Assembly: GCA_025526935.1 (NCBI GenBank)
Contig: JAHLKD010000003.1
Location: 496,001 to 560,000 of the forward strand
Length of the DNA stretch: 64,000 nucleotides
Direction: 5' to 3'
Source: Cladochytrium replicatum
Taxonomy: Eukaryota; Chytridiomycota; Chytridiomycetes; Cladochytriales; Cladochytriaceae
Below are positions 1 through 12,216 of the stretch, piece by piece (position 1 is the first letter of the stretch; each line of letters starts with the position of its first letter). Position numbers and translations under genes: made by a program. The notes beneath the pieces were generated by a model that ran no database searches, was not told the origin of the DNA, and saw only the letters and a list, made by a program, of their open reading frames with translations.

Positions 1-1048
1 TCTTCGCTGTCTTTATGGAAATGTCGACATACGTAGGGAATGGCATCAAGGCTGTTGAAGTACTTCCAGGCAACGTGGGCTACTTGAACATCTCCACCTT
101 TGCCCCACCGAAGTTGTCGACTCCATTCTTCCAGCACGCCATGTGTCTTTTGCAGCACACGAACGCTCTAATCATCGACATTAGGTGTGAAGATCAGCTG
201 TTGAACTTGTGTGTTCAACAGCTAAACCATATCTTAATGACTTTTATGACTTTAGGGAGAACGGAGGAGGGGACAGTAGCAATGGCCTTCTCAGCTACTT
301 CACATCTGGACGCACGCATTACAAATCCATGTACTGGCGGCCCGAGAACCGCACCACGAAGGAGTACACCCTCGAAACTGTTCCTGGACCACGCTACAAC
401 ACTAACCAAGACGGAGACGCGAAACGTCCCGTGTTCGTTCTCACGAGCAAAGACACGTTTTCGTCCGCAGAGGCCTTTGCGTTCTTCATGAAAGATCTCG
501 GCCTTGCGACCATGGTCGGTGAAACGACAGCAGGAGGCGGACACCCGATTCGCTATGTGAGAGCCGGCCACGACGCTTTCAAGGCCTCTGTCTCGGTCGG
601 AGTCTCGTACTCAGCCAAAACCGGAGTCGGTTGGGAGAAGATCGGGGTGCCGGCTGACATTGCTGTGGCGGCCAGTCTCGCCAAGGAAACTGCACATCTG
701 CTTGGGGTCAGAGCAACTCTCGGCAAACTCAACGCGCTCGAGCCTGCGTCCCTCAGCCCGGCAAAGCGGATGCTTCTTAAGCGCAGTGAGGTGACAATCA
801 AAGAGTTGGAAGAGAAGTTGGCTAAGGCTAACATCGGTGGGGAGCCGGCGCCGGACGCTTCTGACGCTGTTGAATCACCCTCAAGCGAGTCAACGAGTAC
901 CCCTCGTGTGGTTGGCGGCCGAAGTGAACAGCTTCCACCTGGGGTTCATGCCATCAACAACTCGGACGGCACAACCACCAAGATTGAAGTGAAAGAACGT
1001 TTCTTCCTTGGGATCAAGATTCGAACGGAAAAGGTTTTGAAGGATTGA
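1..1048 (+). CDS. S41-family (IRBP/tail-protease-like) peptidase, 5' truncated
   Basis: Serine peptidase of family S41, to judge by the order of motifs: a GNVGYLNISTF strand, ALIIDIR followed by ENGGG, the nucleophile segment TFSSAEAFAF, and VGETTAGGG. The first exon runs off the left edge, so the N-terminal helical part is missing; the ATG at 15 is probably internal. A 71-nt intron (185-255) splits the conserved Arg of the DIR-ENGGG block and splicing restores the family motif exactly. After the peptidase core comes a poorly conserved tail of about 100 residues rich in Glu, Ser and Pro, ending in a basic segment at the TGA (1046-1048). Its substrate is unknown. It is convergent with the TRAPPC10 gene, 124 bp away. 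The family call is firm; closer orthology is not. Confidence 0.85.
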
Positions 1049-1172
1049 ACAGGATTACATATTGTTGTACGATAATCAAATAGTTGTAGCTGTTGCGCTG
1101 ATCGGTGTGATCCAAATAAGTGAATCAGCGTATGCAAATACACAAAAAGAAAACCAGAAAACAGGTTATGAG

Positions 1173-4100
1173 CTACTGACTCCTCAGGTAGCCCGACTGT
1201 CCCATTCTTGATCCCACACCTTTCGCCGATCTCTGCGGTAACGCTGGCGGTGGCGGCGGAGCAGTTGGTGCAGCCTGCGTTGCTGGGGGTACATCCGGAA
1301 TGAATATGCGGTTGCTCTCGGCTTTTGGCGCGACAACGATCTGCCGTGCAATGTTGGGGTATACAAGTCGAATCGATGGAGATGCTGTCTGTGCGTTGTT
1401 ACCGGGTTGACTGGACAACTGATCGTGGTGATGATGGTGATGTTTGCGGCGATATTTGGAGAGAGTTTCGACGTTGACGACTGGTAGAAGCAGGTTGCCG
1501 GTCTGCAGTGGGGCAAGGACAAATGCATACGTGTGCGGTTGATCACGCTGAGAATAATAATGAAACACCTATGAGTCTTTACAAAATCGCATTATCGATA
1601 TCCTGTTTCACCTTGAGTCTGAGAGTCTGCTTCCTCCGACCAGAGAACATCCAATACTTCAGATCCGCGTCGATATTCAGCATGCAGTCGATCTCCTCCT
1701 CCGCGGCGTGCCATTCCAGTGGAGTAAGTCTCATTTTCAACGTCACGAGATCGCCTAGTGTGACGTGCTCTTGGTCTTGTTCTGAGGGGATGTCAAAGTC
1801 CACGCTCACCAAAATCTACGGAGAAACAAGTCAAAAGTCTTCCTATTTGAACCATTCGCACAAGTTTTACCTGGTAGCTTGGTTTGTTGAACGAGTAGCT
1901 GACAGACTGCTGAGCAGGTTGGATGAGAGATCTGACAGTTGGACCCTGAACTTTCTTGACAGCCTTTTTCACCAAGTGAGAATCAATGATTAAATCGAAT
2001 CCTGTACGATTATTCTGCACGATCTTCCTACCTCTTCAAACTCTAACATTAACGACCGAATATGTTCCTTCACGTCCGAATCTTCAGATGCCATCGCAAA
2101 CTCCAATGATGCCGCATTGTAAATCGACAACTCCAACTCGTCGTGGATAGCATAAGGTGTGCAGTCGAGGTTGACAAATCCAGTTTCTCGAAGATGCCGC
2201 GTCAGGAAGCCCTTGTATTTTGTCATTCCGCGAGTTAGGAGGAGCCCATTCAAGATGTGCTCGACATAAGCTTGAATTTCTGCAATGATTCATGGAAACA
2301 TATATAATACATCGCCAACGACGAATATTTCGGAGCTTACCGTCCCGCATGGTATGGTATGCCACAGTCAACACGATCGGGTTCTTCTTGTCGTCTGGAA
2401 ATTGTTTTAAATAAACATAGTTGAGCAATAATAAGAATATGATAAGCATTCTGATGCTGACCTTGATTTGAAGTTGAAGATCCCTCAACCCGATAGAGCA
2501 AAGACAGCTTTGCACCGCTCTGTATGACCGAAGACGTTGCCAAGTGGTTTCCGAGCTCCGTTAATCCTTCCACAGGTGAGACTATCGCACTCGTGATCCG
2601 CTTCGGCATTGACCCGTTTCCCACAATAAAGAACTGAATCAAAGTGCTACATACATGCACTCTGTAAGTACGAGAAGAGGGACGAGATTTTTGAGTCCAC
2701 CTTTTTAGACTCTGTATGACACTGTGGCCGAACGAAAACGGTATGGTGATCTTCATTGTTTCGACGACGGAAAATAGTTTCTTCTTGCCTTCTCGATCGG
2801 TGAAAGATAACACAAAGCGAACCTTCAAATGGCACAAAATGTTTGGAACTCTTTGTGTTAAAGAGAAAACGCTAACTTCACCTTATGTTCATGGATGTTT
2901 AGTTCGGTCGGCGTAAAGGGGACTGAGAACTGAACAATTTCGCCTGGATGACAGTCTGGAAGCGCAAGCGTCCCCGTCTTTGTCAGCTGGATTGTTCCTT
3001 GTCGATGTTCGCCATCCTCTGGAAAGAATGTTAAGAACTACATGAACTACTTGAACGACCTTGCAATCTACTCGACTGTACCACTGATTTGGATGTTACA
3101 CGCTGTCGCGCTCGGAAGCTGGATCGACATTCCAGGCATAGGGTATATCGCCAAAGAAGCTTGGCGAACGCTAGCCTCGTTCAACTTTATCCTAACCAAG
3201 AACTCAGCACCTTTTCAATCCCATTAGCATTCGGGTTTGCGTCATTAAATCTTCTCAATCGAAGATTACCGTGTTCTGCCAGGTTTGCGGAAATCGCGAT
3301 GGACGTGCTGCTTTCAACGACCTTGTACACCGGTTTACGAGAAGGTGTGCCAAGATTGAAGTGGAAGGTGAGCTGTCCGAAAGAGATCACCAGCTTATCT
3401 GCAACGTAATCTCCGGGGATGGAAGCGCGCTATAAGACAGAACCAGCATCGTGTGACATCAGGATCAGTACTCTAACAAATCGGTCCCCCTACATCGCAT
3501 GATAGCCGCAATACATTGTTGCCAGGATGTATCACCGTGTTCTTTGACCTGAACCTGATCTCAGATCCTTCTGTTCCAAGAAGTGTCAACTTAAGAACGT
3601 CAGCTTTGATTTCCTGAGGAACCGAATCTCGTAAGTGGGCAACAATCCACAGAAGTATGGGGTTTGGTGTTACCTTTGGCAAAATAGTGCTAACTTGAAC
3701 AATTGCTACAAGATCGTCATCGTCTCCAATCTTGTTGATCAACGTCGACATGTCCACCGAGAACAACTGAGTCCGTTCAATTGTCATCGCTTCACAAAAT
3801 ACATCAGTTAAAATTGCCTCCAGAAAAATAAATCGAGCTCGTAAAACATACCGGTGTCAAGCTTCTGCACGGCCGATTCAAGCTCATCGGCCCAATGCGC
3901 GATCCTCGGCAAAGAGAACTGCGAGCTAGGGTTCGAAACCAAAAAATGCAAGGACTGTATGTATTCCGACACGGGCCCAACGTGTTTCTGACACTCTGCG
4001 AGTTTCTCAAGCAGAACTGCGTCGATGGAGCTCCACCCATTCTCGGCATACTTGAAACTCATGGTACTCCAGAGCTCCGCAGCGAGCTCGTACTGCCCGC

Positions 4101-6214
4101 GAGTGCTGTTTTCAAAGGTGTCAGGAAAGTATTCCGCGCGTGTTGTAGTAAGGCTTACTAGTGTAGAAGCGCAATTTCGCTTTTGAGGAGCCAGGATGTA
4201 CGTTGGCGACGACTGGCTTCGAAGCCTTTCACAGCAGCACCTGTGATACGCTGAAACGAGAGCGTGGGAAGTTGTTTGTCATCCTGATTTCGTAGATTAT
4301 TTCAGAGTGTACCAGATAGAGGTTGTCAAAGTCCTGAACGGACTTCAAACCCTGCTTGAGATCAGCGTTGGAGATCTTTTCAAATGAAGCGTCTGCGGTT
4401 TCCGCTGCGGAGGGCTCTGTGATAGGAGACATGGAGGATTCTTTGGGAGAAATGTACAGCTTGGATGCAAAGCCCAGCTTGTCGAGCTATAAACCAAAGA
4501 TTAACGTTGTGAAAATGGCTGATCATTTTGGAGCGGCCCACCTGCATTCGAGCGTACTGAAGCAGTTCGGCTTTTGCACTTTCGTAGAGTTGGGCGACTG
4601 GGGCCGGCAAGTTTGACACTGCAGCGAGCTCCTCGGTCTGCCCGATCACACTCATACAAGCCGAATAGATCCAAGATTCGCAAAAGAAAGGTGTCAGTTG
4701 GACCTTTAAACACACAATACATTAACATTCTAAGAAATGTGTAAATGCATTTCGGTTTGCCTGATATTCACGGAGGGTACGGGAAAAGTCGACGACGAAG
4801 CGCTTGGCGCGCTGACATATTTCGATGGGCTGACCGAGTTTGAAGAGCAGCTGACACTGTCGAGAGAAGAGGTACAATCGGAAATCAAAGATGGTGATTT
4901 GGTTCTGCATGATGAGCTCGCGGTAAGGTTTCTTTTTGAGGTTGAGAATGTCCATGCTGTCGTCCTCGGGTTCAGATGCGCCAAAGGTCTGGAACCATGG
5001 TGCGCCTTGTTCTGTAGTGACGGTTATTTGTAACGTGTGCTGGTGACATTGAGTCCGGATTCTCACCAGTTAGTGTTTGGAAAAATGATGCTTCGAGCTC
5101 GTCGTATTGCATCAGTGCGTCGTCATAGAGATTCATCAGCTCGTATGCGAGGGCCGAACCTTCCTGTTTAAAAAGTTCAAAAAGCAAAAGACAGATTTAA
5201 TCTCTCGACCCACCTTTAGGATGAAGAACTGACAGTAGTTCCAACCGGGCATCAATCTCTGAGAATCCATGCGGCGGATGTCTTCCTCGAGCTGGACCAT
5301 CTGCTGGCCGAAGCTGGAGATGATGGCCTCCTTGATTTTTTGGAAGAATTCGTTCCAGGTGTCCGCTTCCTTGTTGTCACTGGACAGTTTCAGCTGGATG
5401 CATCTGCAGGAAATGCGGAATAGTATTGGCACGGCGGTTGAATCATGTGGAGTTGCCTAACTCAAACCTATCCCTTTTGGTGCTGAAATCCGCCTTGATC
5501 TTGTCAAAGACGTTCCCGCCACCGACGTTGAGGAATCTGTTCTTTTTCTGGGTGTCTGCGCTGGACACGTAGACGATCAGCCATTCCTGGTTCTTTTTGT
5601 TGGCAATGATGTTGAGCCAGTCCTGGATCTGCTTGCGCACATATGATTTGTACGTGTCGTTGTCCTATTGGCAGACAGACACAGTTGGTCAGTCCAGTGA
5701 GTCCAGGTCCTTACCATGACTTTTCAGTCCTTTGTCATGCAGTCCCATAACATCCCTTACACGGTGTGCCCCCGCGGATCCAGTCCTTTGTCATGCAGTC
5801 CCAAAATATCCCTTACACGGATCCAGTCCTTTGTCATGCAATCCCACCCCCACACACACACACTGCGCAGGCACGGGGTAGCACATACATCACAATTGAC
5901 CAAGTACATGTGAAGAAAGAAGTTCCCCGGCTGCACGTTCATGGGGAGAGATTTGGGAAACATATCGACGGAAAACCTCTTCAGTTCGATATCCAAAGAG
6001 TCGATGGCCCTGACATGCTGAGCAGTTCTGCTGATGGGGTTCTGCCACAGCAAGTTTCTGAGGGGCAATCTGTTGACAAACTCCTCAGCGATGTGAGGCC
6101 ATATCTGGTACTCGTCGGCGACTAGCAGCAACAACCAAGATCAGTGATCAGCACATAGTGATAGTAGTGGTTGCACCCACAGGTGACGAGGGCCTTCTTC
6201 TCGACGACCTGCAT
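1173..6214 (-). CDS. TRS130: TRAPP II complex subunit TRAPPC10/Trs130
   Basis: Large subunit of the TRAPPII tethering complex and Rab (Ypt31/32) exchange factor at the Golgi. The reading starts at ATG 6214 (MQVVEKKALVT), and successive exons match the family in order: LPLRNLLWQNPISR, HMYLVNCD, a QDWLNIIANKK-EWLIVYVSS block, FDKIKADFS, an RLYLFSRQCQLLF helix, LAECQKHVGPVSEYIQSL, and the C-terminal beta-rich region with LAPLQTGNLLLPVV. Clear introns include 5665-5888 (GTATGT donor; joins NCD to DNDTYKSYVRKQ) and one near 1552-1605 joining RLK to RDQPHTYAF. A His run and a Pro run lie in the C-terminal tail before TAG at 1173-1175. Roughly ten introns; not every boundary was resolved. It shares a 75-bp upstream gap with DPM2. 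Confidence 0.9.
5725..5866. repeat. Three-copy tandem repeat plus CA run inside a TRAPPC10 intron
   Basis: A unit beginning CAGTCCTTTGTCATGCARTC starts at 5725, 5781 and 5824. The first two copies continue into a shared CATCCCTTACACGG-like segment. The third breaks off into a (CA)n microsatellite at about 5845-5866. All of it lies within the intron 5665-5888, which is the longest clear intron of that gene. Confidence 0.85.
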
Positions 6215-6289
6215 GACCAACAGTATGCCAGCCACACTTGCAAGCCACACATCGCATCCCATTCGAATCCAATCCAACATCCCCTACCA
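6215..6289. promoter_or_regulatory. Shared upstream region of TRAPPC10 and DPM2
   Basis: Only 75 bp separate the two divergent start codons. No TATA box is evident, so the two genes probably share a bidirectional promoter or have interleaved 5' UTRs. Confidence 0.5.
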
Positions 6290-6683
6290 ATGGTAAAGGA
6301 TCGAGTGATTCAATGAATTGATCAACCGATTGATTTAATAATTCAATAATTCAATAATGCAATAATTCAACAATTCAATTCAGGCTTCGCTGGCTGACAG
6401 GCTCGTCGGGGGCTTCTTTCTGTTCGTCAGTGTGCTGGTGTTTGTCTACTACTCTGTATGGGCTCTGCTTCTGGTATGTTTAGCATTGCTTGCAATTCCT
6501 CGCCAACTCTTTGCCCAGCCCTTTGTCGATGTCTCGTCACACATCCACTCGTTGTTCCCTCCGCGTGTGTGGGCCATCCGTGCTCCGCTTCTGCTCCTGG
6601 TCATCGGTGTCACCGTCATTGTGTCGTTCATATCGCTGGTCATGATCCGCTCTGCTGCCCAAAAGAAACCAAAGCTCCATTAA
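6290..6683 (+). CDS. DPM2: Dolichol-phosphate mannosyltransferase subunit DPM2
   Basis: Small ER membrane subunit that stabilises or regulates dolichol-phosphate-mannose synthase, needed for N-glycans, GPI anchors and O-mannosylation. The first exon is just the ATG (6290-6292), followed by GTAAAG. Intron 6293-6383 and a 45-nt intron 6474-6518 are removed, giving 85 residues, against 84 for the human protein. The product reads MASLADRLVGG, then a first membrane helix with FVYYSVWALLL, the loop PFVDVSSHIHSLFPPR, a second helix, and a Lys-rich tail ending KKPKLH. The splice across the second intron reconstitutes the family-typical LLLPFVD. AATAAA lies about 45 bp past the stop. It is divergent from TRAPPC10. 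Confidence 0.93.
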
Positions 6684-6765
6684 CTACCCATCGTGGTTCA
6701 ATTCAAAATGTTCTGTTTTTCCTGAAATAAAATTCTTATTTCCAAATCTTGCCTAGTCAGTCATC

Positions 6766-8707
6766 ATGGCGTCTCTTGGAAATCTCTCTCCCAGATCTCC
6801 TTCTGCCTCTCCAACCTCGGACCCTGTTCCGCAAGTCCAAGTGAGTCTGCTAAATTACCTTTACCATCGCCTGCATCGTCCGTGTTCTAAATCCCAAATA
6901 GACGTACTCCGGTTTGTCAACTGCCACCCAGGAAATCCTCAGAACCGTCGTCAACCGCCCTCCCCCACATCCAGCCGCTATCTCGCTGCCAAACCTCTCT
7001 CTCCCAACTACCCCGCTCACAAACGCTCTCTCGAGCACGCTGTTCTCAAGATCACAGCAGGCTCTAGGTCTCGCAAGCCCAACGACAGCCTCGTCCCCCT
7101 CAGAATCCCCTTCTGCTCCTGCTCCAATTCCTGCACCAGCTACTGGCGCCGCTCCCTTCATCCCTCCAGGTCCAACACCCTGCCCGCCACTCCCGCCTCT
7201 CCGTCCGCTCGCCAAAGCGCCTCCAACTACTGCCCCGCTCCTGCTCCTCGCTCAGAGAAACACCCAACCAACAACAACCCATCAACCCACATCACCGTAC
7301 GCTCCTCTCCTCCCAAAACCAAAGAAAAGGTCCAACAAACCACATGCACCACCACACCATCAACAACAAACTCCACCGGAACCACCAGAAGAAGACAGAA
7401 ACAATTCTACGGGGGAGTGGAAGGACTCTGAAACTCGTAATCTCATCCACATCCTCTCTTCGGGCTGGTACGACCGGTACCGGTCTGTAGGCCACAAACG
7501 AAAATCAATCCCTTCTTCTGATGTACCAGCGGAGATCACCGCTGCCGTGCGTGCCAGAGCGATCGCGGCGGACATGACCACAAAGAAAAAAGTCGTTGAA
7601 GAAATCACGGCAGAGCTGAGGAAGCTGGGCGTCAAAAGGGCGGTCAAGCAGGTGCAGACAAAAATACAGCGACTCGAGCGCGATTTCAAGAGCGCGTGTT
7701 TTCTCGAGCGGCCGGGTGGGCACGTTTCCGACGACGAGGAGGGAGGAAACGACGACGAGCCGAAAATGACAGGGGATGTTGAAGGTGCGACAGTGGAGAT
7801 GGGCAGTAGTATTGCAGAGGTTCGAGAGAAGCAGAGGGCTATGTGTGCGTATTTCGACGAGCTTTTGATCTTCATGGTCCGACCACCGAGCGTTGCTTCG
7901 GAGACTGTGGAAGTAGTGTCGGCTCGACCGGGCAGCGATATCGAGCTCGATGGGTTGAGTCAGCAGCGCAAAGCACCGACGGTGGGGGCGTCGAGCGCAG
8001 TGGGGGTGGTGTTGGGAGTGTATCCCAGCGAGTCGAACTTTGGCGCGGCGGCCGACACTATGGATATGGACGGTGCTGTGATGGCTAGTTCCCATGTTGA
8101 TTTCGAGGCGTTGTTGTCGTCGTGGTACATCGGCAACGGTCGGAGGAAGGGAAAACGTCATCAGGATGAGCAGAGCGGTCGACCCCATTCAGACGATCAC
8201 CACCCACTGCATTCCGACTATCCTCACCGCATGCACAAAAAGCAAAAGATGGACTCTGGGCCTGAAGACAACCCCACCCACAACGATGACAACGAGCCAT
8301 CACTGTTTCGCCTTGAAGAACGACGTGTCGTGGCGCTCGAAGCCAAAGTCGCCTCGGACATTGCGTACCAGCAGCGCCAAGTCGAGCTCCAGTCCCTCCA
8401 GATCGACCTCCTCGCCGAGAAACTCCGTCTCCAAACCGAAGAGCTACGGACGAAATCCGATCGGTGGGAGAAAGAGAGCGAGATGAAGAGGGAGCAGTTT
8501 CGAGCGGAGATGGAGGAGCGGCAGAGGGACGGGGAGAGGCGTTTCGAGGAGTTTCGGATGGAGATGGAGGCCAGGCAGAGAGAGAGGGAGAGCGAGAGGA
8601 AGTGGGAGCTGGAAAAGATGGATGCGGAGAGACAGGTGCTTTTGCTGAAATTGCAGCTGGCACAGTTGGGTGGTAAAGCGAGAGGAGGCACACTTGATGG
8701 TCCATAG
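6766..8707 (+). CDS. Myb/SANT-like DNA-binding protein with C-terminal coiled coil
   Basis: Predicted transcription-factor-like protein of 626 residues, from a 75-nt first exon and a large second exon starting at 6902 (intron 6841-6901, GTGAGT...ATAG). Residues about 30-175 are Pro/Ser/Thr/Gln-rich and of low complexity. A trihelix or Myb/SANT-like module follows: it starts EWKDSETRNLIHILSSGWYD and ends with a basic helix containing KQVQTKIQRLERDFKSA. An acidic and Ser-rich middle comes next, then a long Glu/Arg/Lys coiled coil (about residues 470-610) with ELRTKSDRWEKESEMKREQF. This layout resembles fungal Myb/SANT-like proteins of unknown target, some of them transposon-derived. Assignment rests on pattern only; no specific orthologue is claimed. 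Confidence 0.7.
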
Positions 8708-9178
8708 GTTTATTTGCCGCTGTACAAAACTATATCAAATGTAATGTCGAGACAAGAAACACAGTCGAACTTGCAGTCTAACGGAGTGCATCGCGATGTG
8801 ACTTTTCTCTTCTGTTTTGGCGCTGGATCGCTTCAGCCTTGTGCTAGATCGCTATGTTATCTTCAAATACGAGTTTGACAGGCGGGTCAGTGAGGCTCCT
8901 GTCAGCTTCGACCACCTTCCTTCCCTAGATCGCTCGTGCGGGTCCTGCCCCAGTCCAACACTCACAAACACAACAGCACAGACGCGCAACCAACTTACGC
9001 TCAACCGAGAGCTTAAGTCGAGAACACGTAATATTTGAAGAAGTGCACACTTATAATGAGCCCAATCCCCCGCTCTTCTCGATCCCATTGTTTCACCACA
9101 ATCAAGCATCAGGCAGCAAAGTACAGCCAACCAGTCGATTTCCGAAAACAGGATCATTGAAAGTAGCCCAACATCAAA
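8708..9178. other. Gap between the Myb/SANT gene and the copia remnant
   Basis: No convincing gene. A 73-codon plus-strand ORF at 8817-9038 has no recognisable features. No LTR is evident immediately left of the copia homology, so that element is 5' truncated here. Confidence 0.5.
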
Positions 9179-12100
9179 ATGCCCAAGGTTGAACCGGATG
9201 CATTCAATCTTGTCAACAAATCAATCATGCAGAATTGTTTGGTCGGTAGTCGCACGAAGCTGAAGCAGAAGCCGATTTATTCTACAATAAGTCTAGCTCC
9301 GAGGAAACTTTTCTGTCTCTTTTCCGGTGTCGTAGGTTTAATCTACGACAGACAGAAGAAGAGATATTGGCAGATCATTGTCGACGAACAACCTCGTTTC
9401 ATCACAATCTACTTCCTGAATCGAAAGAGTGATGCGGCCGATAGTATGATTCGACATATCGCTGATGTAGAGAATCGCAATCACCCATTACACGTTGCTG
9501 AACTACGTTCCGATTCAGGAGAATTGATTACGAAACGGTTGATCCAATGGTGCAATACCAAGATTCCTCGTATTCGCGTCCACCCAGCTCCCCCGTCAGT
9601 AAAGGAGCTCGATGGTCTATCAGAGCGGAATATACAGTCGATCAAGTATATGTCAGAAACGATGCTGCTACAAGCCAGACTACCGCAAACACTTCAATTT
9701 GTGCAACTTTCCATCCTATACGCTGCGGTCATCAAGAAGCTACTTTCCATTCAGCTGTGAATTTGATTCCATACTGTGCTTACCTTGACAAGCGGATAGA
9801 TTTGGCAACTATCCACGCCTTTGGAACACTCGTTAGTTTGTGGATCTCACACGAACAAAGGTTGGCGCACAGAATCAGAGACAAGTCTGAACTAGGTCTG
9901 TTTCTGATACAAGGGTGAAGACCTGAAGATCGTCATAGCACTCAATTTTCGGACAAACACAATAGGCGAATACTTCCATGTTACGTTCCACGAGGGAGTT
10001 TTTGTTGGTTATAATCCTACCCGACAGTTACTCGACGATCTTACGGTACAATGTCCACTGAAGGCCGGGACATATTTCGATGTTGATCAAATACCAACCG
10101 GGGATCAGGAGGTGCAAGAGACGACTGTTGAGTTTGTCTCAGACAATTTCCCGATTTCTACCGTTGCAGATGAAGAAATCGATGAGGATACGAACGACAA
10201 CCCCATATATTACCGCTTAGAAGAAGCCGGTGACATGCATGTTGTTGAACATTTACGTGGACTACACGATGATGACCCAGACGATGCTGATTACGATCCA
10301 ATTGCTGCTTTATTGACTCCACAATCCATTACTGAAGAATCTCCGAATTTGTCTTCCGTATCTCCTGTAGAGGAATATGATGCACAACTCGAAAGTGATC
10401 TTCAATTCATTGGAGAATATGTCGACGAAGCGTATGCAGCAAGAAAACGAAAACGTCAAGCAAGTGCAAATTTGTCGAACGCCAAAAGGAAACAAAATTC
10501 CTTGTTTACCCAGTCCGTTCCTAATATCGATTGGACCCTGAAGGCCGATTCCTCATATCCAACACAACCAATTGCGAATGGAAATATACGGACTGCACCA
10601 AAGACTCTTCGTGAGGCTTTATCACGATCCGATGAGGCTCCATTCTGGTTAGCGGCGATGAAGGAGGAAGTCACACAACTAGTCGGCAACAATACTTGGG
10701 CCGAAACGTTTTTACCTGATGGACGGAATTTATTATCGGGCAAATGGGTTTTCACATATAAGCTTGACGAACATGGCAATATTACTCGATTCAAAGCACG
10801 TTGGGTCGTACGAGGATTTTCACAGATTGAAGGATTGGATTTCGATGAAACCTATTCTCCAGTTACGAAAACGTCCACGATCCGTTTTCTGATTGCATTA
10901 GCAGCATTAGTCGGCATGATCATATTCCAGTTTGATATCAAGGGTGCATATCTCAATGCGATACTGGAAGAAGAGAACTACGTCGAACTCCCTCATGGTT
11001 TCGGGCGAGTAGATTTCCGGAATCGACCCATCGTCTGCAGACTTATCAAAAGTCTGTACGGTCTACACCAGGCAGCTCGAGAATGGTACAAAACTCTTTG
11101 GAAACAATATCTCAGTGTTGGTTTCGTGAGGAATATTGCAGACATCTGTCATTTCTGGCGATACAATCCAACAAATAATACCCGCGAACACACTACCGTT
11201 CATGTCGATGATATACTACATTTTTCCACAGATCCAAACGCATATCATCGGTTTCAGACCGATTTGGAAACTTCGTTCACAGTAGGCAGTACTTCGAAGG
11301 CGAAATGGATTCTGAAAATGGAGTTATTGCAGACAACGGAAGGATATTTCCTTAGCAATTCATTGTACGTAAAGAAGATTCTCGAAGAAGCGAACTTATG
11401 GGGTACCAACATCAAACCGACCAAAACACCGATGTCAAAATCATATATCTTTGATGAGACCACACCAACACTGTCCGATGCCGAGGCAACACAATTTCGA
11501 TCAATGTTAATGAAGATATCGTACGTGGCGACTAAGACACGACCGGATATTTCATACGCAGTCAATATTATGGCACAACATCAGATTGATCCTCGACAGT
11601 CTGAATCAAAGGCTCTCTATCGATTACAATGATATTTACTCGGTACTTGGGATTACGCTTTACACTATACACGGACTGGTATCACGTCTCCGATGCTAAG
11701 ACCCGACGGTCTCTACATGTTTGATTCGGCTAACAACCCACAAGGTTATGCCGATGCAGACTGGGCGAGCGATGCAGATAGATACTCACGAACCGGTTAC
11801 GTGGTAATGTTCGCTAATGCGGCAATCAGTTGGCAATCGATTCGACAACAGACTATTGCAGCCTCGTCGTCGGAAGCCAAACTGTATGCGCTGAACGAAC
11901 TATCGCGTGAGATGAAGTGGATGAAAAATCTTATGACGGGTATCGGAATTACGTCGTTCAATCCGCTCCGTTTATGGCAAGACAATCAATCCACCGAGTC
12001 TATCGCAAACAATCTGTCAACAACAAACGGACTAAACACATGGACGTTCGCGAGAGATTTGTGAATCTCCAAGTTGAACAGAAACATCAGGAGTTACACC

Positions 12101-12216
12101 ATATGGATACTTCTGATATGATCGCGGACATCTTAACTAAACCTCTTGGAAGTAAATTATACCTTAAACACAGGGGCTCGTTGGGGCTAGTCAGTCAGTC
12201 TTCACGGAGTGCTTGA
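9179..12216 (+). mobile_element. Ty1/copia retrotransposon remnant 1 (integrase, RT, RNase H)
   Basis: Degenerate copia-type pol on the plus strand. Integrase pieces start near 9179 (SIMQNCLVGSRTK), shift frame near 9750, and pass through the HEGVFVGYNP segment at about 9985-10015. The long ORF 10112-11632 holds reverse transcriptase: KWVFTYKLDEHGNI, FDIKGAYLNA, SLYGLHQAAREWYKTLW, and HVDDILHFS in place of the usual YVDD box. A TGA at 11630-11632 interrupts it, and the next block carries RNase H motifs (GYADADWASD, SSSEAKLYAL, WQDNQS). The final part shifts frame again and ends with ADILTKPLGSKLY. No gag, protease or flanking LTRs were found. It is clearly dead. Confidence 0.92.

Noticed and set aside
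7100-8691. Long minus-strand ORFs opposite the Myb/SANT gene
   Set aside because: Ser/Pro/Arg-rich antisense translations of a GC-rich gene; the plus frame has a DNA-binding module and coiled coil.
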